A DNA stretch of 64,000 bases from Streptomyces umbrinus (GCF_030817415.1 NZ_JAUSZI010000002.1:2852001-2916000), one strand, 5' to 3'. Shown: positions 26,301-38,100, counted from the stretch's first letter. Numbers and translations are program-made. The notes: generated by a model not told the origin, from the letters alone.

Positions 26301-29300
26301 AACATCGGGCACGCCCAGGCCGCGGCCGGTGTCGCGGGCGTCATCAAAATGGTGATGTCGATGCGCCATGAGGTGCTGCCGAGAACGCTGCACGTGGACG
26401 ATGCGTCGCCGCTGGTGGACTGGTCGGCAGGCAACGTCGAGCTGCTGACGGACGCCCGGCCGTGGCCCACGACGGGCCGACGGCCCCGGCGGGCCGGCGT
26501 TTCGGCGTTCGGCGCGAGCGGCACCAACGCGCACCTGATCCTGGAACAGGCGCCGCCCGAGGAGCCTGTGGAGAATCCGGCCGGCCAGGGGCCCGAGCCC
26601 ACCGGGTCAGCGGCCGTGGTGCCGTGGGTGGTGTCGGGACGGAGCGCCACGGCGCTGCGGGACCAGGCGGCGGCGCTCTCGCCGCTGGCCGATGCCGGTG
26701 AGGTCGACGCGGTGAACGTGGGATGGTCGCTGGTGACCGGCCGGGCACGGTTCGAGCATCGTGCCGTGGTGATCGGGGACTTCACCGCTGGTCTGAAGGC
26801 GCTGGCCGGGGGTGAACGGGCGGATCATGTGGTCGCCGGAGTGGCGGCGGAAACCGTCAGGAGCGGTAGGCCGGTATTCGTCTTTCCCGGGCAGGGCGCG
26901 CAGTGGGCGGGAATGGGCGTGGCGCTGGCCGACGCCTCTCCGGTGTTCGCGGCGCGGCTGGCCGAGTGCGAGACGGCGTTGTCGGAGTTCGTGGACTGGT
27001 CGCTGACGGATGTTCTGCGCGGTGCCCCCGGTGCGCCGCCGCTGGAGCGGGTCGATGTCGTCCAGCCCGCGTCGTTCGCCGTGATGGTGTCGCTGACCGC
27101 GCTGTGGCGCTCCTTTGGGGTGGAGCCGGCCGCGGTGGTGGGCCATTCACAGGGCGAGATCGTCGCCGCCTGCGTGGCCGGAGTGCTGTCGCTGGAGGAT
27201 GCGGCGCGGGTGGTGTGCCTGCGCAGCAGGGCGATAGCGGAGCTGGCCGGACCCGGGGCCATGGCGTTGGTGACGTTGCAGGTCGAGCGGGTGGAGGAGC
27301 TGCTCACGGAGGGCGTGTCGGTGGCCGCGGTCAACGGCCCGTCCCAGGTGGTGGTCTCTGGTGAAGTAGCCGCTGTGGAAGGGCTGTTGGCGGAGTGTGA
27401 TCAGCGGGGTGTGCGAGCGCGGCGGATCGCGGTCGACTACGCCTCGCACTCCGCGGCGATGGACGTACTCGCCGAGCGGCTGACGGCTGACCTGGCCGGG
27501 ATCGCGCCCCGGCCGGGCCGGGTGCCGCTGGTGTCCACGGTGACCGGGGAGCCGACCGACCCGCTGACGATGGACGCCGGTTACTGGCTGAGGAATCTGC
27601 GGCAGCCGGTGCGGTTCGCCGACGCCGTGAGCACGTTGACCGAACAAGGACATACCGCGTTCGTCGAGGTCTCCTCGCACCCGGTGCTGACGGCCGCCCT
27701 CACCGATGTGGCGCAGGACGCGGCGGTGGTGACCGGCTCGCTGCGGCGTGACGACGGCGGGTGGGACCGCTTCCTGACGAGCGTCGGCGAAGCTTGGGTC
27801 CGGGGTGTGACCGTGGAGTGGACAGCCGCCTTCGACGGCCTCCGTCCCCGGACCGTGGACCTGCCGACATACCCCTTCCAGCGGCAACGGCACTGGCTGC
27901 ATGTCGGTCCCTCATCCGGCGACCCGGCCTCCTGGGGCCAGCGCTCGGCCGCCCACCCGCTGCTCGGCGCGGTCGTGCGTCTCGCGGACGGCGACGGCGT
28001 GCTCCTGACCGGCGTGCTCTCGCCCCGGTCCCAGCCCTGGCTCGCCGACCACGTCGTGGGCGGATCCGTCCTCTTCCCCGGCACCGGTTTCGTGGAGGTG
28101 GCGCTGCGCTCGGGCGACGAGGTCGGCATGGACGTCCTCGACGACCTCGTCATCGAGACACCGCTGGTGCTGCCGGAGTCCGACACCGGCGAGGTGCGGG
28201 TCCAGGTCCGCGTGGGAGAACCGGACGGGACAGGGCGCCGGCCCTTCGGTGTCCACGCCTGCGAGGGCGGGGCCGACGACGACCCGATGTGGACCCGGCA
28301 CGCCACGGGATTCCTCACCACGGCCACGGCAGGCGCCATGACTCCCGCCACGGACCCGTCCGGCCCCGAGGACGCGCCAGCCTGGCCGCCCGCCGACGCC
28401 GAACCCGTCGAACTGGACGGAATCTACGAGCAGTTGGCCGACGGTGGCCTCGGCTACGGTCCCGCGTTCCAGGGGCTGCGCGCCATGTGGCGGCGGAAGG
28501 CCGAGGTGTTCGCCGAGGTCGCGCTGCCGACCGACGCCGGCCGGGACAAGGGGTTCGGGATCCATCCGGCCCTGCTGGACGCCTGTCTGCACCCCGACGT
28601 CATCGAGGCGAGCGCCGGGCAGTTGCGGCTGCCGTTCGCCTGGAGCGGGGTGCGGCTGCACTCGACCGGTGCCTCCCTCCTGCGGGTGCGGCTGCGCCGT
28701 GGCGCCGACGGCGAGGTGGCCCTCTCGGCGACCGACGAGTCCGGGGCGCCCGTGGTGACGGTCGGAGCGCTCAAGACCCGCCCGGCGCAACCGCGGATCG
28801 CGCAGTCCGGCATCGCGCGCGACGCCCTGCTGCGGGTCGAATGGAGCCCTCTGCCCGCCCTGGACCGGAACACGGGCGGCCATCGCTGGGCCGTGGTGGG
28901 GCATGGAGTCTCCGCCGGGACCTACCCGGACGTGGCGGCTCTGGCCGCGGCGGTGGCCGCGGGCGACGCCGTACCCGACTACGTGCTGGCGCCGTGCACG
29001 CAGGCGCCGCGGATCCCCCTGGCCGAGGCGGTGCGCCGCGCCACCGGCGAGGCTCTGCGACTGATCCAGGAGTGGCTGGCCGAGGAGAGCCTGTCCTCGT
29101 CACGACTGGTGCTCGCCACCCGGGGCGCGGTGGTCGGCGCGGGCGTCGGGAAGGTGACCGACCCGGTGCACGCGGCCGTGTGGGGGCTGGCCCGCTCGGC
29201 CCAGTCGGAGCACCCGGGCCGGATCGTGCTGGCGGACTTCGACAACGCCTCCTCGCAGGAGGACTGGCGGATGCTGGCGGCGGCCATGGAAGCGGCCGGG

Positions 29301-31346
29301 CCCGGCGAGGAACAGTTCGCGCTGCGGGCGGGCACCGTGCTCACACCCCGTCTGACCCGGGCGGGGGCCGGGGCCCCCATCCCACCGCCGCCCCGGCTCG
29401 ACCCCGAGGGCGTGGTGCTGATCACCGGCGGCACGGGGATGATCGGCCAGGTCATCGCCCGGCATCTGGTCGTGGAACACGGCGCCCGGCATGTGCTGCT
29501 GGCGAGCCGCACCGGCGACGCGGGCGAACTGCCGGAGGAGCTGGCCGTCTGGGACGCCGAGGTGACGGCCGCCGCCTGCGATGTGGCCGACCGCCCGTCC
29601 CTCGCCACGCTGCTGAAGAGTCTGGACCGGCCCTTGACGGCGGTGATCCATGCCGCCGGCGTACTGGACGACGGCGTGATCACGTCGCTCACGCCGCAAC
29701 GGCTGGCCGCGACGCTGCGGCCCAAGGTCGACGCGGCGGCGCACCTGGCCGAGCTGGTTCTTGCCCGGGGCGACGAGCCCGCCGCGTTCGTCACCTTCTC
29801 CTCCCTGGCCGGGGTCCTCGGCGGATCCGGGCAGGCCAACTACGCGGCGGCCAACGCCTTCCTGGATGCGCTGATGCAGCAGCGCCGCGGGCAGGGTCTG
29901 CCGGGAGTTTCGGTGGCCTGGGGCCTGTGGGAGCAGCCGGACGACGGCCCGGGGCTCGCGGCCGGCCTGGCCACGACCGACCGCCGCCGGCTCACCGAGG
30001 GCGCCGTGCGTCCGCTCACCCCGGAGCAGGGCGCGGCGTTGTTCGACGCGGCGCTCGGCCTGGCCGGAACGCACGACGACGCCGTACTCGTGGCCGCCCG
30101 CTTCGACCGCAGCCGCCTGCGCGACACCTCGTCGGTTCTCCTGCGGGGTCTGGCGCGCGGTCCGGCGCGGCGCGCCGCCACGGCCGGCGCGGACCGGACG
30201 TCACTGCGCCGGCGCCTGGCAGGCCGCTCGCCGGCCGAACAGCACGAGGTGCTCGTCGAGTTGGTGCGCCAGGAGGTCGCCGCCGTGCTGGGCTTCACCG
30301 ACCCCGATTCGGTCGCCCTCTCCCAGCCTCTGGCCGAGGCCGGATTCGACTCCCTGACCGCCGTGGAACTGCGCAACCGGCTGGGCGAGGCCACCGCGCT
30401 GCGGCTGCCCACCACGCTGGTCTTCGAGCACCCCACGGCCGTCGCGCTCGCCGGTCACCTGGCCGAGCGACTCGCCGACGCCAGTGACCACAGCGACGGG
30501 GCCGCCGCCACGGACGGGGCGGACGAGGGCCCGGATGTCTTCGGTGCGCTGTTCCAGGAGGCATGCGCGGACGGCCGTACCGATGAGGCCTTCGCCTTCC
30601 TCCACAGCGCCGCCCGGCTCCGGCCCCGGGGCATCGCTCCGGTCGAGCCGGTTCGGCTCGGCTCGGGCGGCTCCGGGCCCGCGCTGGTGTGCGTGAGCTC
30701 CCATGTGGCGCTGGGCGGTGCGCACGAATACGCCCGCTTCGCCTCGTCGTTCCGCGGGCAGCGCCCCGTGTGGGCCCTGCCCAACCCCGGATTCGACAAG
30801 TCCGCGCCGCTGCCGCCGACCGTACAGGCGCTGGTCGAAGCGCACGCGGAGCGCGCTCTGGAGTGCGCGGACGGGGGCCCGTTCGTGCTGGTCGGGTCCT
30901 CCTCCGGCGGGGTGATCGCGCACGCGGTGGCCGGTCTGCTGGAGGCAGTCGGCACTCCCCCGGCCGCGGTGGTCCTGCTGGACAGCTACGCGCCCGCCAT
31001 CCTGAACTCCTCGCTCGCCGCGACCGCGTTCCGCGACGTGCTCGTCGAAGGGCTGCACGAGCGGCAGAGCGCGTTCGCACGGCTCGACTTCACCCGGCTG
31101 ACGGCGATGAGCTGGTACGGCGACCTGTTCGCGGAATGGAACGCGGAGCCGCTGGGGGTGCCCGTGCTGCTGGTGCGGGCCTCGGAGCCGCTCTCCCCCG
31201 CGCTCGCGGGAGAGGGCGGGCAGACGGCGTGGCGGACGGCGCACACCACGCTGGACGTGGCGGGGAACCACTTCACCTTGATGGAGACCCACGTGGAGAC
31301 CACGGCACGGGCGGTGCGGGAGTGGCTGGGGACGGTGGCGGGATGA
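23328..31346 (+). CDS. Type I PKS: CoA ligase-ACP-KS-AT-DH-KR-ACP-TE
   Basis: 2672-residue monomodular polyketide synthase with its own starter and release domains. CoA ligase about 1-510 ([12 protein letters not shown], then [20 protein letters not shown] and catalytic Lys in ALGKVMRP); ACP with Ser in [11 protein letters not shown] near 575; KS about 644-1070 with active Cys in [12 protein letters not shown] near 818; AT with GHSQG near 1272 and YASH near 1370, the methylmalonyl pattern; DH about 1540-1820 with [10 protein letters not shown] and [11 protein letters not shown] with [10 protein letters not shown] near 2028 and LDD, the B-type motif; ACP near 2339; TE with GSSSGG near 2523 and GNHFTLM as catalytic His. 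No ER. Expected product: an activated acid extended by one methylmalonyl unit, reduced and dehydrated, then released. The ATG at 23328 follows a GGGGG site; an ATG at 23295 is weaker. Confidence 0.93.
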   Translation: MLRTELIRPLHELLPAHAERLGSKIAFRDARRAVSYAELDRRTRRLAGHLAHLRLGRGETAALLLGNCLEMVESYLAIARAGAVGAPLNPHATDDELEHLLVDSGAVVLITDPTHLEQVLRLSAGHPRLRVVVTGDGAAPQGVELFDALVGSEPPVPARDDAGLDDVAWMLYTSGTTGKPKGVLSTHRMSLWGVAACYSPVLGLDEADRVLWPLPLSHTVAHNLCVLGVVAVGATAHIVDGLAADEVVAALSEDRTTFFCAVPTVYQQLLRTAGDTGLGTPDLRVCMVAGAACPAGLHEEFEDTFGVRLLDSYGSTETGGPIAANAPTGPRVPGSCGLPVPGLTLRLLDSSTGEEAPSGAEGEAWVKSPAVMLGYHGHPAASAEVLRDGWYRTGDLARIDDDGFLTITGRVKELIIRGGENIHPGEVEAVIAPLPGVAEVAVAGKPHPLLGEIPAAFVVPGPGGFDAGQLIDACRAQLSYYKVPHEVWEVDRLPRTALGKVMRPALANAPARLVLSRAVESGDPEEGDAEQWAQRLSEAPADGRDEVLLDLVRGEVGAVLGQSAAVAADVAFRDLGFDSGMAVRLRDRFVKATGLRLPATLVYDYSTPVAVAAHLGAELSGGTATTATHDAGAAGTGTDDAGTADSAIAIVGIACRFPGGVTSPEGLWQLLDEESDAVGAFPDDRGWDLTRLFDEDTGQAGTGYARTGGFLDGADRFDAAFFGISPREALAMDPQQRLLLECAWEACERAGIAPPSLKGSRTGVFIGAMAGEYGARLLGRPAPEGLEGYLGNGSAGSVASGRLAYALGLEGPALTVDTACSSSLVALHLAARSLREGECSMALAGGVTVMSTPSPFIEFGRQQALSLSGRCSPFSDKADGTTFGEGAGLLVLERLSDARRNGHRVWAVVKGSAVNQDGASNGLTAPSGPAQQRVIRQALADARLSAADVDVVEAHGTGTTLGDPIEAQAIIATYGQERTEDQPLWLGTVKSNIGHAQAAAGVAGVIKMVMSMRHEVLPRTLHVDDASPLVDWSAGNVELLTDARPWPTTGRRPRRAGVSAFGASGTNAHLILEQAPPEEPVENPAGQGPEPTGSAAVVPWVVSGRSATALRDQAAALSPLADAGEVDAVNVGWSLVTGRARFEHRAVVIGDFTAGLKALAGGERADHVVAGVAAETVRSGRPVFVFPGQGAQWAGMGVALADASPVFAARLAECETALSEFVDWSLTDVLRGAPGAPPLERVDVVQPASFAVMVSLTALWRSFGVEPAAVVGHSQGEIVAACVAGVLSLEDAARVVCLRSRAIAELAGPGAMALVTLQVERVEELLTEGVSVAAVNGPSQVVVSGEVAAVEGLLAECDQRGVRARRIAVDYASHSAAMDVLAERLTADLAGIAPRPGRVPLVSTVTGEPTDPLTMDAGYWLRNLRQPVRFADAVSTLTEQGHTAFVEVSSHPVLTAALTDVAQDAAVVTGSLRRDDGGWDRFLTSVGEAWVRGVTVEWTAAFDGLRPRTVDLPTYPFQRQRHWLHVGPSSGDPASWGQRSAAHPLLGAVVRLADGDGVLLTGVLSPRSQPWLADHVVGGSVLFPGTGFVEVALRSGDEVGMDVLDDLVIETPLVLPESDTGEVRVQVRVGEPDGTGRRPFGVHACEGGADDDPMWTRHATGFLTTATAGAMTPATDPSGPEDAPAWPPADAEPVELDGIYEQLADGGLGYGPAFQGLRAMWRRKAEVFAEVALPTDAGRDKGFGIHPALLDACLHPDVIEASAGQLRLPFAWSGVRLHSTGASLLRVRLRRGADGEVALSATDESGAPVVTVGALKTRPAQPRIAQSGIARDALLRVEWSPLPALDRNTGGHRWAVVGHGVSAGTYPDVAALAAAVAAGDAVPDYVLAPCTQAPRIPLAEAVRRATGEALRLIQEWLAEESLSSSRLVLATRGAVVGAGVGKVTDPVHAAVWGLARSAQSEHPGRIVLADFDNASSQEDWRMLAAAMEAAGPGEEQFALRAGTVLTPRLTRAGAGAPIPPPPRLDPEGVVLITGGTGMIGQVIARHLVVEHGARHVLLASRTGDAGELPEELAVWDAEVTAAACDVADRPSLATLLKSLDRPLTAVIHAAGVLDDGVITSLTPQRLAATLRPKVDAAAHLAELVLARGDEPAAFVTFSSLAGVLGGSGQANYAAANAFLDALMQQRRGQGLPGVSVAWGLWEQPDDGPGLAAGLATTDRRRLTEGAVRPLTPEQGAALFDAALGLAGTHDDAVLVAARFDRSRLRDTSSVLLRGLARGPARRAATAGADRTSLRRRLAGRSPAEQHEVLVELVRQEVAAVLGFTDPDSVALSQPLAEAGFDSLTAVELRNRLGEATALRLPTTLVFEHPTAVALAGHLAERLADASDHSDGAAATDGADEGPDVFGALFQEACADGRTDEAFAFLHSAARLRPRGIAPVEPVRLGSGGSGPALVCVSSHVALGGAHEYARFASSFRGQRPVWALPNPGFDKSAPLPPTVQALVEAHAERALECADGGPFVLVGSSSGGVIAHAVAGLLEAVGTPPAAVVLLDSYAPAILNSSLAATAFRDVLVEGLHERQSAFARLDFTRLTAMSWYGDLFAEWNAEPLGVPVLLVRASEPLSPALAGEGGQTAWRTAHTTLDVAGNHFTLMETHVETTARAVREWLGTVAG

Positions 31347-31407
31347 CTCCCCACCGCGCCGTCCCCGCCACCCACCATGCCCGGCCGCGCTGACGCTCGC
31401 CTTCTCC

Positions 31408-32382
31408 CTACCGGCGCAGTGAGATCCCGTGCTCGAAGACCGCCGCGACCGCCCGCGAGAGCGCGCCCGGGCTGTCGACGATGACAACGGGGAACGGGTA
31501 GTGCATCGCGTCCAAGCTGGGTGAGGGGCCCACGATCAGCCCCAGCCTGGCTCCATGGCGCTCCATTTCCTGGGTCAGATGCACCAGGCTGATGGGCGCG
31601 ACGACGTTGTTGGTGAACATCTCGCGCACCTCGTCGGCGCGGGTGAGGGTCTTCTGTTCCAAGGACGAGCAGAGGGTCAGCGTGGGGTCGGTGAACGGCA
31701 TCGCCGTGATATGCCCGCGGGTCACCTCCTGGGCTCCCGCGCGCAGCGGGCTGTGCTCCGCCACATCGGTGCCCTCGGTGACGCTGACCAGGCCGCCGGT
31801 CTCGGCGCTGAGCTTCTCCAGCGCGACCCGGTAGCCGCTGAGCATGGCGATCCGCACTCTGCGGTCCTTGTCCCAGCCGAAGTCACAGCTCAGATAGACG
31901 CCGTCACGGTCGGCGCAGAGGTCCGCCGGGTTGTCGTCCGGACCCAGGTAGGCGGAGGCAAGGGCCTCTTCCCGCTCCGGCTCCCCCTCCGTCTGCGGCT
32001 GGAGCGGCCGGAGCTCACCGCGCATCAACAGCCCCATGAGCTCCCGGCGTTCGCACGCCCCGGCGATGCACGAGGCGACCATGCCGCCCAGGCTCATGCC
32101 GCCGGCCATGTGCGGACGCAGCCCCTTCTCCGCGAGCAGGTCCTGGATGCCGAGCTGGGCCGCGGCCAGCCCGACGGGCACCGCGAGCCGCCGGACCTCG
32201 TCGTCGTAGTCCCCGTTCTGTCGCACAAGGGCCTCGACATCGAGTCCGGTCCACGCCGAAGCCTGCGCGAACGATTCGCGCACCGCCGCGTACTGGTCGT
32301 AGAACTCGATGACCCCGCCCGGTTCATAGCGGAACTGATTCGTACCAAATATGGATGCCAGAGCCACGTATGCCACCTCCAT
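31408..32382 (-). CDS. Discrete acyltransferase (FabD-like)
   Basis: 324-residue stand-alone AT-fold protein. The nucleophile elbow is GGMSLGGMVASCIAGA (GxSxG; the usual His before Ser is Met here) at about residues 91-106, and a downstream VTRGHITAMPF resembles the region of the second catalytic residue. The FabD N-terminal GQG motif is absent (SIFGTNQFRYEPGG instead). It could load an unusual acyl group onto an ACP, act as an acyl hydrolase for stalled chains, or transfer the product of the neighbouring CoA-ligase PKS. It converges on that PKS with a 61 bp gap and diverges from the alpha/beta hydrolase. The start ATG at 32382 has only a weak ribosome site. Confidence 0.75.
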   Translation of the reverse strand: MEVAYVALASIFGTNQFRYEPGGVIEFYDQYAAVRESFAQASAWTGLDVEALVRQNGDYDDEVRRLAVPVGLAAAQLGIQDLLAEKGLRPHMAGGMSLGGMVASCIAGACERRELMGLLMRGELRPLQPQTEGEPEREEALASAYLGPDDNPADLCADRDGVYLSCDFGWDKDRRVRIAMLSGYRVALEKLSAETGGLVSVTEGTDVAEHSPLRAGAQEVTRGHITAMPFTDPTLTLCSSLEQKTLTRADEVREMFTNNVVAPISLVHLTQEMERHGARLGLIVGPSPSLDAMHYPFPVVIVDSPGALSRAVAAVFEHGISLRR

Positions 32383-32450
32383 GACAAGGCAACGCTAGGC
32401 GAGGAAGTACCAGGCGTGTTCCCAGATTTGACGTGGGTAGGATCATGGTC

Positions 32451-33629
32451 ATGCCGATGGGATACGTGGTAACAACCGCGCTCTTGGTCTGGTGCACTTT
32501 CTTCAGCGTTGTCGCGCCGCGCCGGCCCCAACCGCTGGCGACCATGAGCTTCTGGTTCGGCATGATCCTCAACGAGCTGCCGTTCCTGGGCATGTTCGCC
32601 GTGGTGGCCTCCACCGCACTGGCCTTTGCCCAAGGCGATCTGGAGTCGTCGGCCAGCAAGGTGACGGCTGCGGTGGCCCTCGCCGCCATTCCCGGGATGG
32701 CCGTGTGCGCCTGGCGGGGCCTGCGGACGGACCAGGTGGTCGAGCGCGCCCTCGAACAGGGGCTTGGGACCGGCTGGCGGGATCATGTGCACACACCGCT
32801 GCGCCGCCGCCGGCCCTGGGTCCGTATCCTGCTGCTGCCGATCCTGATGCGGCAGCGCGGCGTGCAGCGGACCCCCAACATCCGCTACGGGGACGCCGGC
32901 CGCCGGAATCTGCTCGATGTCTACCGACGCCGCGACACACCGCAGAACGCGCCGGTCCTGATCTACTTCCACGGCGGCGGGTACACCGGCGGAGCGAAGA
33001 ACCGCGAGGCACGGCCCCTGCTCTACCGGCTCGCCGACCAGGGGTGGGTGTGCATCAGCGCCAACTACCGGCTGCAGCCAGAGACCACTTTCCCCGGCCA
33101 CCAGATCGACGCCAAGAAGGCCATCGCCTGGGTCCGCGAGCACGCGCCCGAGTACGGCGCCGATCCGTCGAGGCTGTTCGTAGCGGGCAGCTCCGCCGGC
33201 TCCAACCTGGCGGCTCTGTGCGCGCTCACGCCGAACGACCCGGTGTTCCAGCCCGGATTCGAGTCGGCCGACACCGCGGTCACCGCGGCGATCTGCCTCT
33301 ACGGCTACTACGGCCACTTCTTCGGCGAGGAGCCCGAGGTGACGCCGTCCCCGTACCAACCGCATGAGTACCTCAACCCTGGTGCGCCACCGTTCCTCAT
33401 CGCCCACGGCACCAAGGACGCGCTGGCGCCCGTCGAGGGCGCCCGGTACTTCGTCGACCGGCTGCGCCGTGTCTCGGAGAGCACCGTGGTCTACGCCGAA
33501 CTGCCCGGCGGACAGCACGCGTTCGACCTGTTCCACTCGGCGCGCTTCGAGGCGGTCGTGGACGGCGTCGAAGCCTTCGCCGCCTGGGTGCCGGTTTCTC
33601 CGCAGCGCACTCCCGACTCAGCGCGTTAG
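32451..33629 (+). CDS. Membrane-anchored alpha/beta hydrolase (HSL/esterase family)
   Basis: 392-residue hydrolase. The first about 85 residues contain three hydrophobic segments (YVVTTALLVWCTFFSVV; FWFGMILNELPFLGMFAVVA; KVTAAVALAAIPGMAVCAW), followed by a cytoplasmic or periplasmic catalytic domain. Oxyanion-hole motif HGGGYTGGAK, nucleophile elbow FVAGSSAGSNLAAL, Asp in GTKDALAPVEG and His in PGGQHAFDLFHSAR complete the triad. AGGA lies 8 bp before the ATG at 32451. An esterase for removing a protective or activating acyl group from an exported precursor is conceivable, but nothing in the sequence proves it belongs to the pathway. Confidence 0.82.
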   Translation: MPMGYVVTTALLVWCTFFSVVAPRRPQPLATMSFWFGMILNELPFLGMFAVVASTALAFAQGDLESSASKVTAAVALAAIPGMAVCAWRGLRTDQVVERALEQGLGTGWRDHVHTPLRRRRPWVRILLLPILMRQRGVQRTPNIRYGDAGRRNLLDVYRRRDTPQNAPVLIYFHGGGYTGGAKNREARPLLYRLADQGWVCISANYRLQPETTFPGHQIDAKKAIAWVREHAPEYGADPSRLFVAGSSAGSNLAALCALTPNDPVFQPGFESADTAVTAAICLYGYYGHFFGEEPEVTPSPYQPHEYLNPGAPPFLIAHGTKDALAPVEGARYFVDRLRRVSESTVVYAELPGGQHAFDLFHSARFEAVVDGVEAFAAWVPVSPQRTPDSAR

Positions 33630-33670
33630 GTCGGCCGCGCGCGGGTCTGGCCAAGCACTGCAGGAAAACT

Positions 33671-33686
33671 CTGAGGGTTTCCCCCG
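33671..33686. promoter_or_regulatory. Degenerate PAS-LuxR operator-like site upstream of GT4
   Basis: CTGAGGGTTTCCCCCG agrees with the PimM-type consensus at 13 of 16 positions, 86 bp before the GT4 start. The same element with its flanks recurs before the glycosyltransferase relic at 12856, which argues that it is a functional part of this gene's promoter. Confidence 0.4.
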
Positions 33687-33771
33687 ATGCCCGTGCGGCG
33701 TCCCGCGCCGGTCGCGGCACGGGACCACCATGGGACGAGCTCCGGATCACTGTCTCCCTCAGGAGTCCACC

Positions 33772-35100
33772 ATGCGTGTGCTGTTGACGACCATCCCCGA
33801 GAAGTCCCACCTGTTCTGCATGACGCCTCTGGCCTGGGCGATACGCGCGGCCGGACACGAGGTCAGGGTCGCCAGCTGCAAGGAGCTGGCCGACGTCGTC
33901 GCCGCCACCGGGATGACGGCCGTGCCGACCGGCACCAACCACGGCATCAACGCGTCGATGCACGCCAATCGCGACGCGCAGGAGGCGGCGGAGCTGATCA
34001 GCTGGAACGAGCTGGACCCGGCGAAGCTGACCTACGAGGCCGAGGCCTACCGCGCCCAAGTGGTCGCGTACGCCTGCGCCATGTTCAACGAGACGATGAT
34101 TCCCGACATGGTGGAGTTCGCCCGCGCCTGGCGGCCCGACCTCGTGGTGTGGGACTCGCTGACGTACGCCGGTCCCATCGTCGCGGGCGTCGTCGGCGCC
34201 GCGCATGTGCGGTCGCTGTGCTTCGCGGACGTGTGGGTGAAGAAACGCGAGATCCTGCGGGAGCTGGCCCTGACCGTGCCCGCCGCCGAGCGGAAGGATC
34301 CGCTCGCTGAATGGCTGAGCGACCGTGCCGAAGAGTTCGGGGGCGCCTACAGCGAGGAACTGACCACCGGGCAGCTCACGTTGGACCCGCTGCCGGAGAG
34401 CCTGGGGATCGTCACCGGCGCGCCGCGCACTCCCCTCCGGTTCGTGCCGTACAACGGCCCGGCGATCGTGCCCGACTGGCTGCGCACACCGCCCGAGCGG
34501 ACCCGGATCTGTATGTCCCTGGGCGCCTCCAACACCGAGCGGCACGGCGGTGACTACGTCTCGAAGGGCGACATCCTCGGGCAGCTGGCGGAGTTGGACG
34601 CCGAGGTGGTGGCCGCGCTGCTGCCGGCGCAGCTCGAGGAGCTGGGCCCGCTGCCGGACAATGTGCGCGCCGTGTCCTCCGTGCCGCTGCACGCCCTGCT
34701 GCCGAGTTGTTCCCTGCTGATCCACCACGGCGGCTTCGGGAGTTACGCCAACGCCCTCGTGTACGGCGTCCCGCAGCTCACCGTCACCACGCCCCTGGCC
34801 GATCAGCTCTACCGGGGAGCCGGTATCGAGCAGCAGGGGGCGGGGCTGCTCCTCGGCACGGACCGGGCCACGCCCGAGGCGGTGTACGAGCGGGCCTCGC
34901 GCATCCTGGCGGACACCTCCTTCCAGCAGAACGCCAGCCGGCTGCGCGAGGAGGCCACGGCTCTGCCCTCGCCGGCTGAGGTGGTGCCCGTGCTGGAGCT
35001 GCTGGCCCGGCAACGGCGGGCAACCCCTTGGCAGTTCGAGGGCACGGCCACGTCACGGCTCGACGAGATGTTCACCGCGCTCGTGCCGCCCCGGGTGTAA
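33772..35100 (+). CDS. DesVII/EryCIII-type glycosyltransferase (GT4)
   Basis: 442-residue antibiotic deoxysugar transferase starting MRVLLTTIPEKSHLFCMTPL. It has the RFVPYNGPAIVPDWL motif at about residues 223-237 and the donor signature HHGGFGSYANALVYGVPQL at about 320-338. AGGAG lies 6 bp before the ATG. Same subfamily as GT3 but clearly distinct in sequence, so the two should attach different sugars or act at different sites. A fragmentary second copy survives at 12904-13072. It is convergent with the giant PKS gene; a 26 bp perfect hairpin separates them. Confidence 0.9.
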   Translation: MRVLLTTIPEKSHLFCMTPLAWAIRAAGHEVRVASCKELADVVAATGMTAVPTGTNHGINASMHANRDAQEAAELISWNELDPAKLTYEAEAYRAQVVAYACAMFNETMIPDMVEFARAWRPDLVVWDSLTYAGPIVAGVVGAAHVRSLCFADVWVKKREILRELALTVPAAERKDPLAEWLSDRAEEFGGAYSEELTTGQLTLDPLPESLGIVTGAPRTPLRFVPYNGPAIVPDWLRTPPERTRICMSLGASNTERHGGDYVSKGDILGQLAELDAEVVAALLPAQLEELGPLPDNVRAVSSVPLHALLPSCSLLIHHGGFGSYANALVYGVPQLTVTTPLADQLYRGAGIEQQGAGLLLGTDRATPEAVYERASRILADTSFQQNASRLREEATALPSPAEVVPVLELLARQRRATPWQFEGTATSRLDEMFTALVPPRV

Positions 35101-35111
35101 CGCTCCCAAGG

Positions 35112-35166
35112 GCCCCCGGGCCGGACTCCTGGCCCGCGTCGCGGGCCAGGAGTCCGGCCCGGGGGC
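35112..35166. terminator. Perfect 26 bp hairpin, bidirectional terminator
   Basis: The arm at 35112-35137 is exactly complementary to 35141-35166 with a 3-base loop (GTC). It lies 11 bp after the GT4 stop and 21 bp after the PKS stop on the other strand, the expected place for a shared terminator of two convergent transcripts. Confidence 0.88.
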
Positions 35167-35187
35167 GACGTACGCTCCGTTCGCCGG

Positions 35188-38100
35188 TCATGTGTCCAGC
35201 TCGTCGAGGAATCGGAAGATCTCGTCGTCGCTCGCCACGTCGAAGTCGGCGATGGCGGGGTCCTCCGCGGGTGGCCCGGGTACCTGGGCGGGGATGCCGG
35301 GCGATCCGGTCAACTGGCTCAGTGCCTCCCGCAGTCGGGTCTCGAGCCGGCCGCGCAGCACCTCGTCGTCGGCCAGGTCGGGGAGGCTCTCGGACAGTTG
35401 GCCCAGCTGACGCAGGAGCGGGGCCAGGGTGCGTTCGCCGTCGGACGGGAAGATCTCGTACAGGTGCGCGGCGAGCGCGACCGGAGCCGGGTAGTCGAAG
35501 AGCACGGTCGCCGGCAGTCCGAGGCCGGTCTCCTTGCTGAGCCGGTTGCGGAGTTCGACGGCGCTGAGCGAGTCGAAACCCATATCGAGGAAGCCCGCCT
35601 CCACGTCGACGAGCTCGGGGCCCGGATAGGCCAGCACCACCGCCGCCTCCCGGCGCACCAGATCCAGCAGGGCCCGCTTGCGCGCGGGGCCCGCCAGCGC
35701 ACCGAACCGGTCGGCCGGCACGGCTTCCGTCTCCCCGGCCTTCCCGGTCGCCCTGGCCCCCTGGGTCCCGGCGACCGCGGCGGTCGGGCGGACCCGGCCG
35801 CGCACCAGGCCGCGCAGCAGTGCGGGCACCTGCTCCGGCTGCCCGTCCTCGAAGGCGCCGAGGGTCGTCCGGACCGGTACAAGGACCGCTTCGGCGCGCC
35901 CGCGGGCCGCGTCGAACAGGGCGAGCGCCTCGGCGGTGGACATCGGTACGAGGCCGCTGCGGGAGAACCGCGCGAAGTCGGCGTCGCCGAGCTTGCCGGT
36001 CATGGTGCTCAGCTCGGCCCACGGCCCCCAGCACAGCGAGAGTCCGGAGAGTCCCTGGGCCCTGCGGTGACCGGCGAGCGCGTCGAGGAAGGCGTTCCCG
36101 GCGGCGTAACTGGCCTGGCCCGCCCCACCGAGTGTCGAGGCCAGCGAGGAGAACAGGACGAAGTCGGAGAGCCCGGCGGACGCGGTCAGTTCGTGCAGGT
36201 TCAGCGCGGCGTCGACCTTGGGGACCAGCACACCGTCGACCCGTTGCGGGGTGAGCGCGGTGACCACTCCGTCGTCGACGACGCCCGCGGCGTGCACGAC
36301 CCCCGTGAGCGGGTGCTCGGCGGGGAGGCTGTCGAGCAGCTTCTGCAGGGCGGTGCGGTCCGCCGCGTCGCAGGCTTCGATCGTCACCTCGGCGCCCTGC
36401 GCGGCGAGTTCGGCACGCAGTTCGTCCGCTCCGGCGGCGGCCGGTCCGCTGCGGCTGATCAGCAGCAGGTGCCGTACTCCGTGCTCGGTGACCAGGTGCC
36501 GGGCGAGCAGCCGGCCGAGCGTGCCGGTACCGCCGGTGATCAGTGTGGTGCCGGTCGGGTCCCATCCGGTGGGCGCGGTGCCGTTGGGCACGCGGGCGAG
36601 CCGGGCGAGGCGCACCGTCCCGTCGCGCAGCACCAGTTGGGGTTCGTCTCCGGCGAGCGCGGCGGCCAGCGCGCCGCCCGTGGCCGGGTCGTGCGCGCCG
36701 GTGCCGGGGCCGCTGTCGGCGTCGCTCTCGCTGTCGACGTCGAGGAGCGCGAACCGTCCCGGGTTCTCGGTGACCGCCGCCCGGACCAGTCCGTGGACGG
36801 TGGCGGCGGGCAGGTCGGCCGGTCCCGCGTCGGTGTCGGCGGCCACCGCGTCCCGGGTCACCAGGACCAGCCTGGACGTGGCGAACCGCGCGTCGGCGAG
36901 CCAGCCCTGAACCAGTTCGAGGGCCCAGTGGGCGGCGGTCCTCGCGGCCTCGGCCGGTTCGCCCGCGAAGGACGGGGCGACGGCGAGGACGCGCTCGGGG
37001 ACGGCCGCCCCGGACTCGGCCAGGGCGTGCAGCGTCGGGTGGTCGTGGAGGGTGACGGCGCCGGAGAGCGCGGCCAGTGTCCCGGGCATGGCCTCGGCGC
37101 CGATCGTCGCCCAGGTGGCGTTCCGGGGTGCCGTCCCGGCCGGGACCGGCGTCCACTCGGTGCGCAGTAGCGACTCGACGCGCGGGCCGCGCGGCTCGGC
37201 GGCGGTCCTCGGGCGAAACGCCAGCGACTCGGCGTACGCGACCGGGGTACCGGCCGGGTCCCAGACCTGTACGGACACCGTGTGCTCGGCGAGGTCGGCG
37301 AGCCGAACCCGCAGCTGCCGGGCGCCCGCGGTGTGCAGCACGACGTTCTGCCAGGAGAACGGCATCACGCCCGCGTCGCCGATCGTGCCCACCGACACCG
37401 CCTGCAGCGCGGCGTCGAGGAGCGCCGGATGCAGTCCGAAGCCGGCCGTGTCCGTGGTGTCGGGCAGCGCCACCTCGGCGAAGACTTCGCGACCGCGCCG
37501 CCAGGCGGCGGTGAGGCCCTGGAACACCGGGCCGTAGTCGCTGCCGTTCGCCGCGAGGCGAGAGTAGAGGCCGTCGAGGTCGATCGGTTCGGCGTCCGCG
37601 GGGGGCCACACGGCGGGGGGCGGCTCGGCGGGCAGCGCGTCGGGCAGCAGCGTGCCGGTGGCGTGCTTGTGCCACTCGGCTTCGTCACCGGCGCCGTCCG
37701 GCCGCGCGTACACGTCCAGGGAGCGGGCCCCTGCGGCGTCGGCGGCACCGACTCGTATCTGCAGCTGTGCCGCCGCGTGCTCGGGCAGCGCGAGCGGTGC
37801 GTGCAGGGTGAGTTCGCCGACCCGGCCGCAGCCGACCTGGTCGCCCGCCTGGACGGCGAGTTCGAGGTACGCGGTGCCGGGCAGCACCACCGTGCCGTCG
37901 ATGACATGGTCGGCCAGCCAGGGCTGCCGGCTCGACGAGAGCAGCGCGGTCAGCAGCATGCCGTCGCCACCGGCGAGTTGGACGGCTCCGCCGAGCAGCG
38001 GATGCCCCGGGGCGTCGATGCCTGCCGCGTGTACGTCCCCTTCGGGGGCCGGGGCGTCGAGCCAGTAGGTCTGCCGCTGGAAGGGGTAGGTGGGCAGGTC

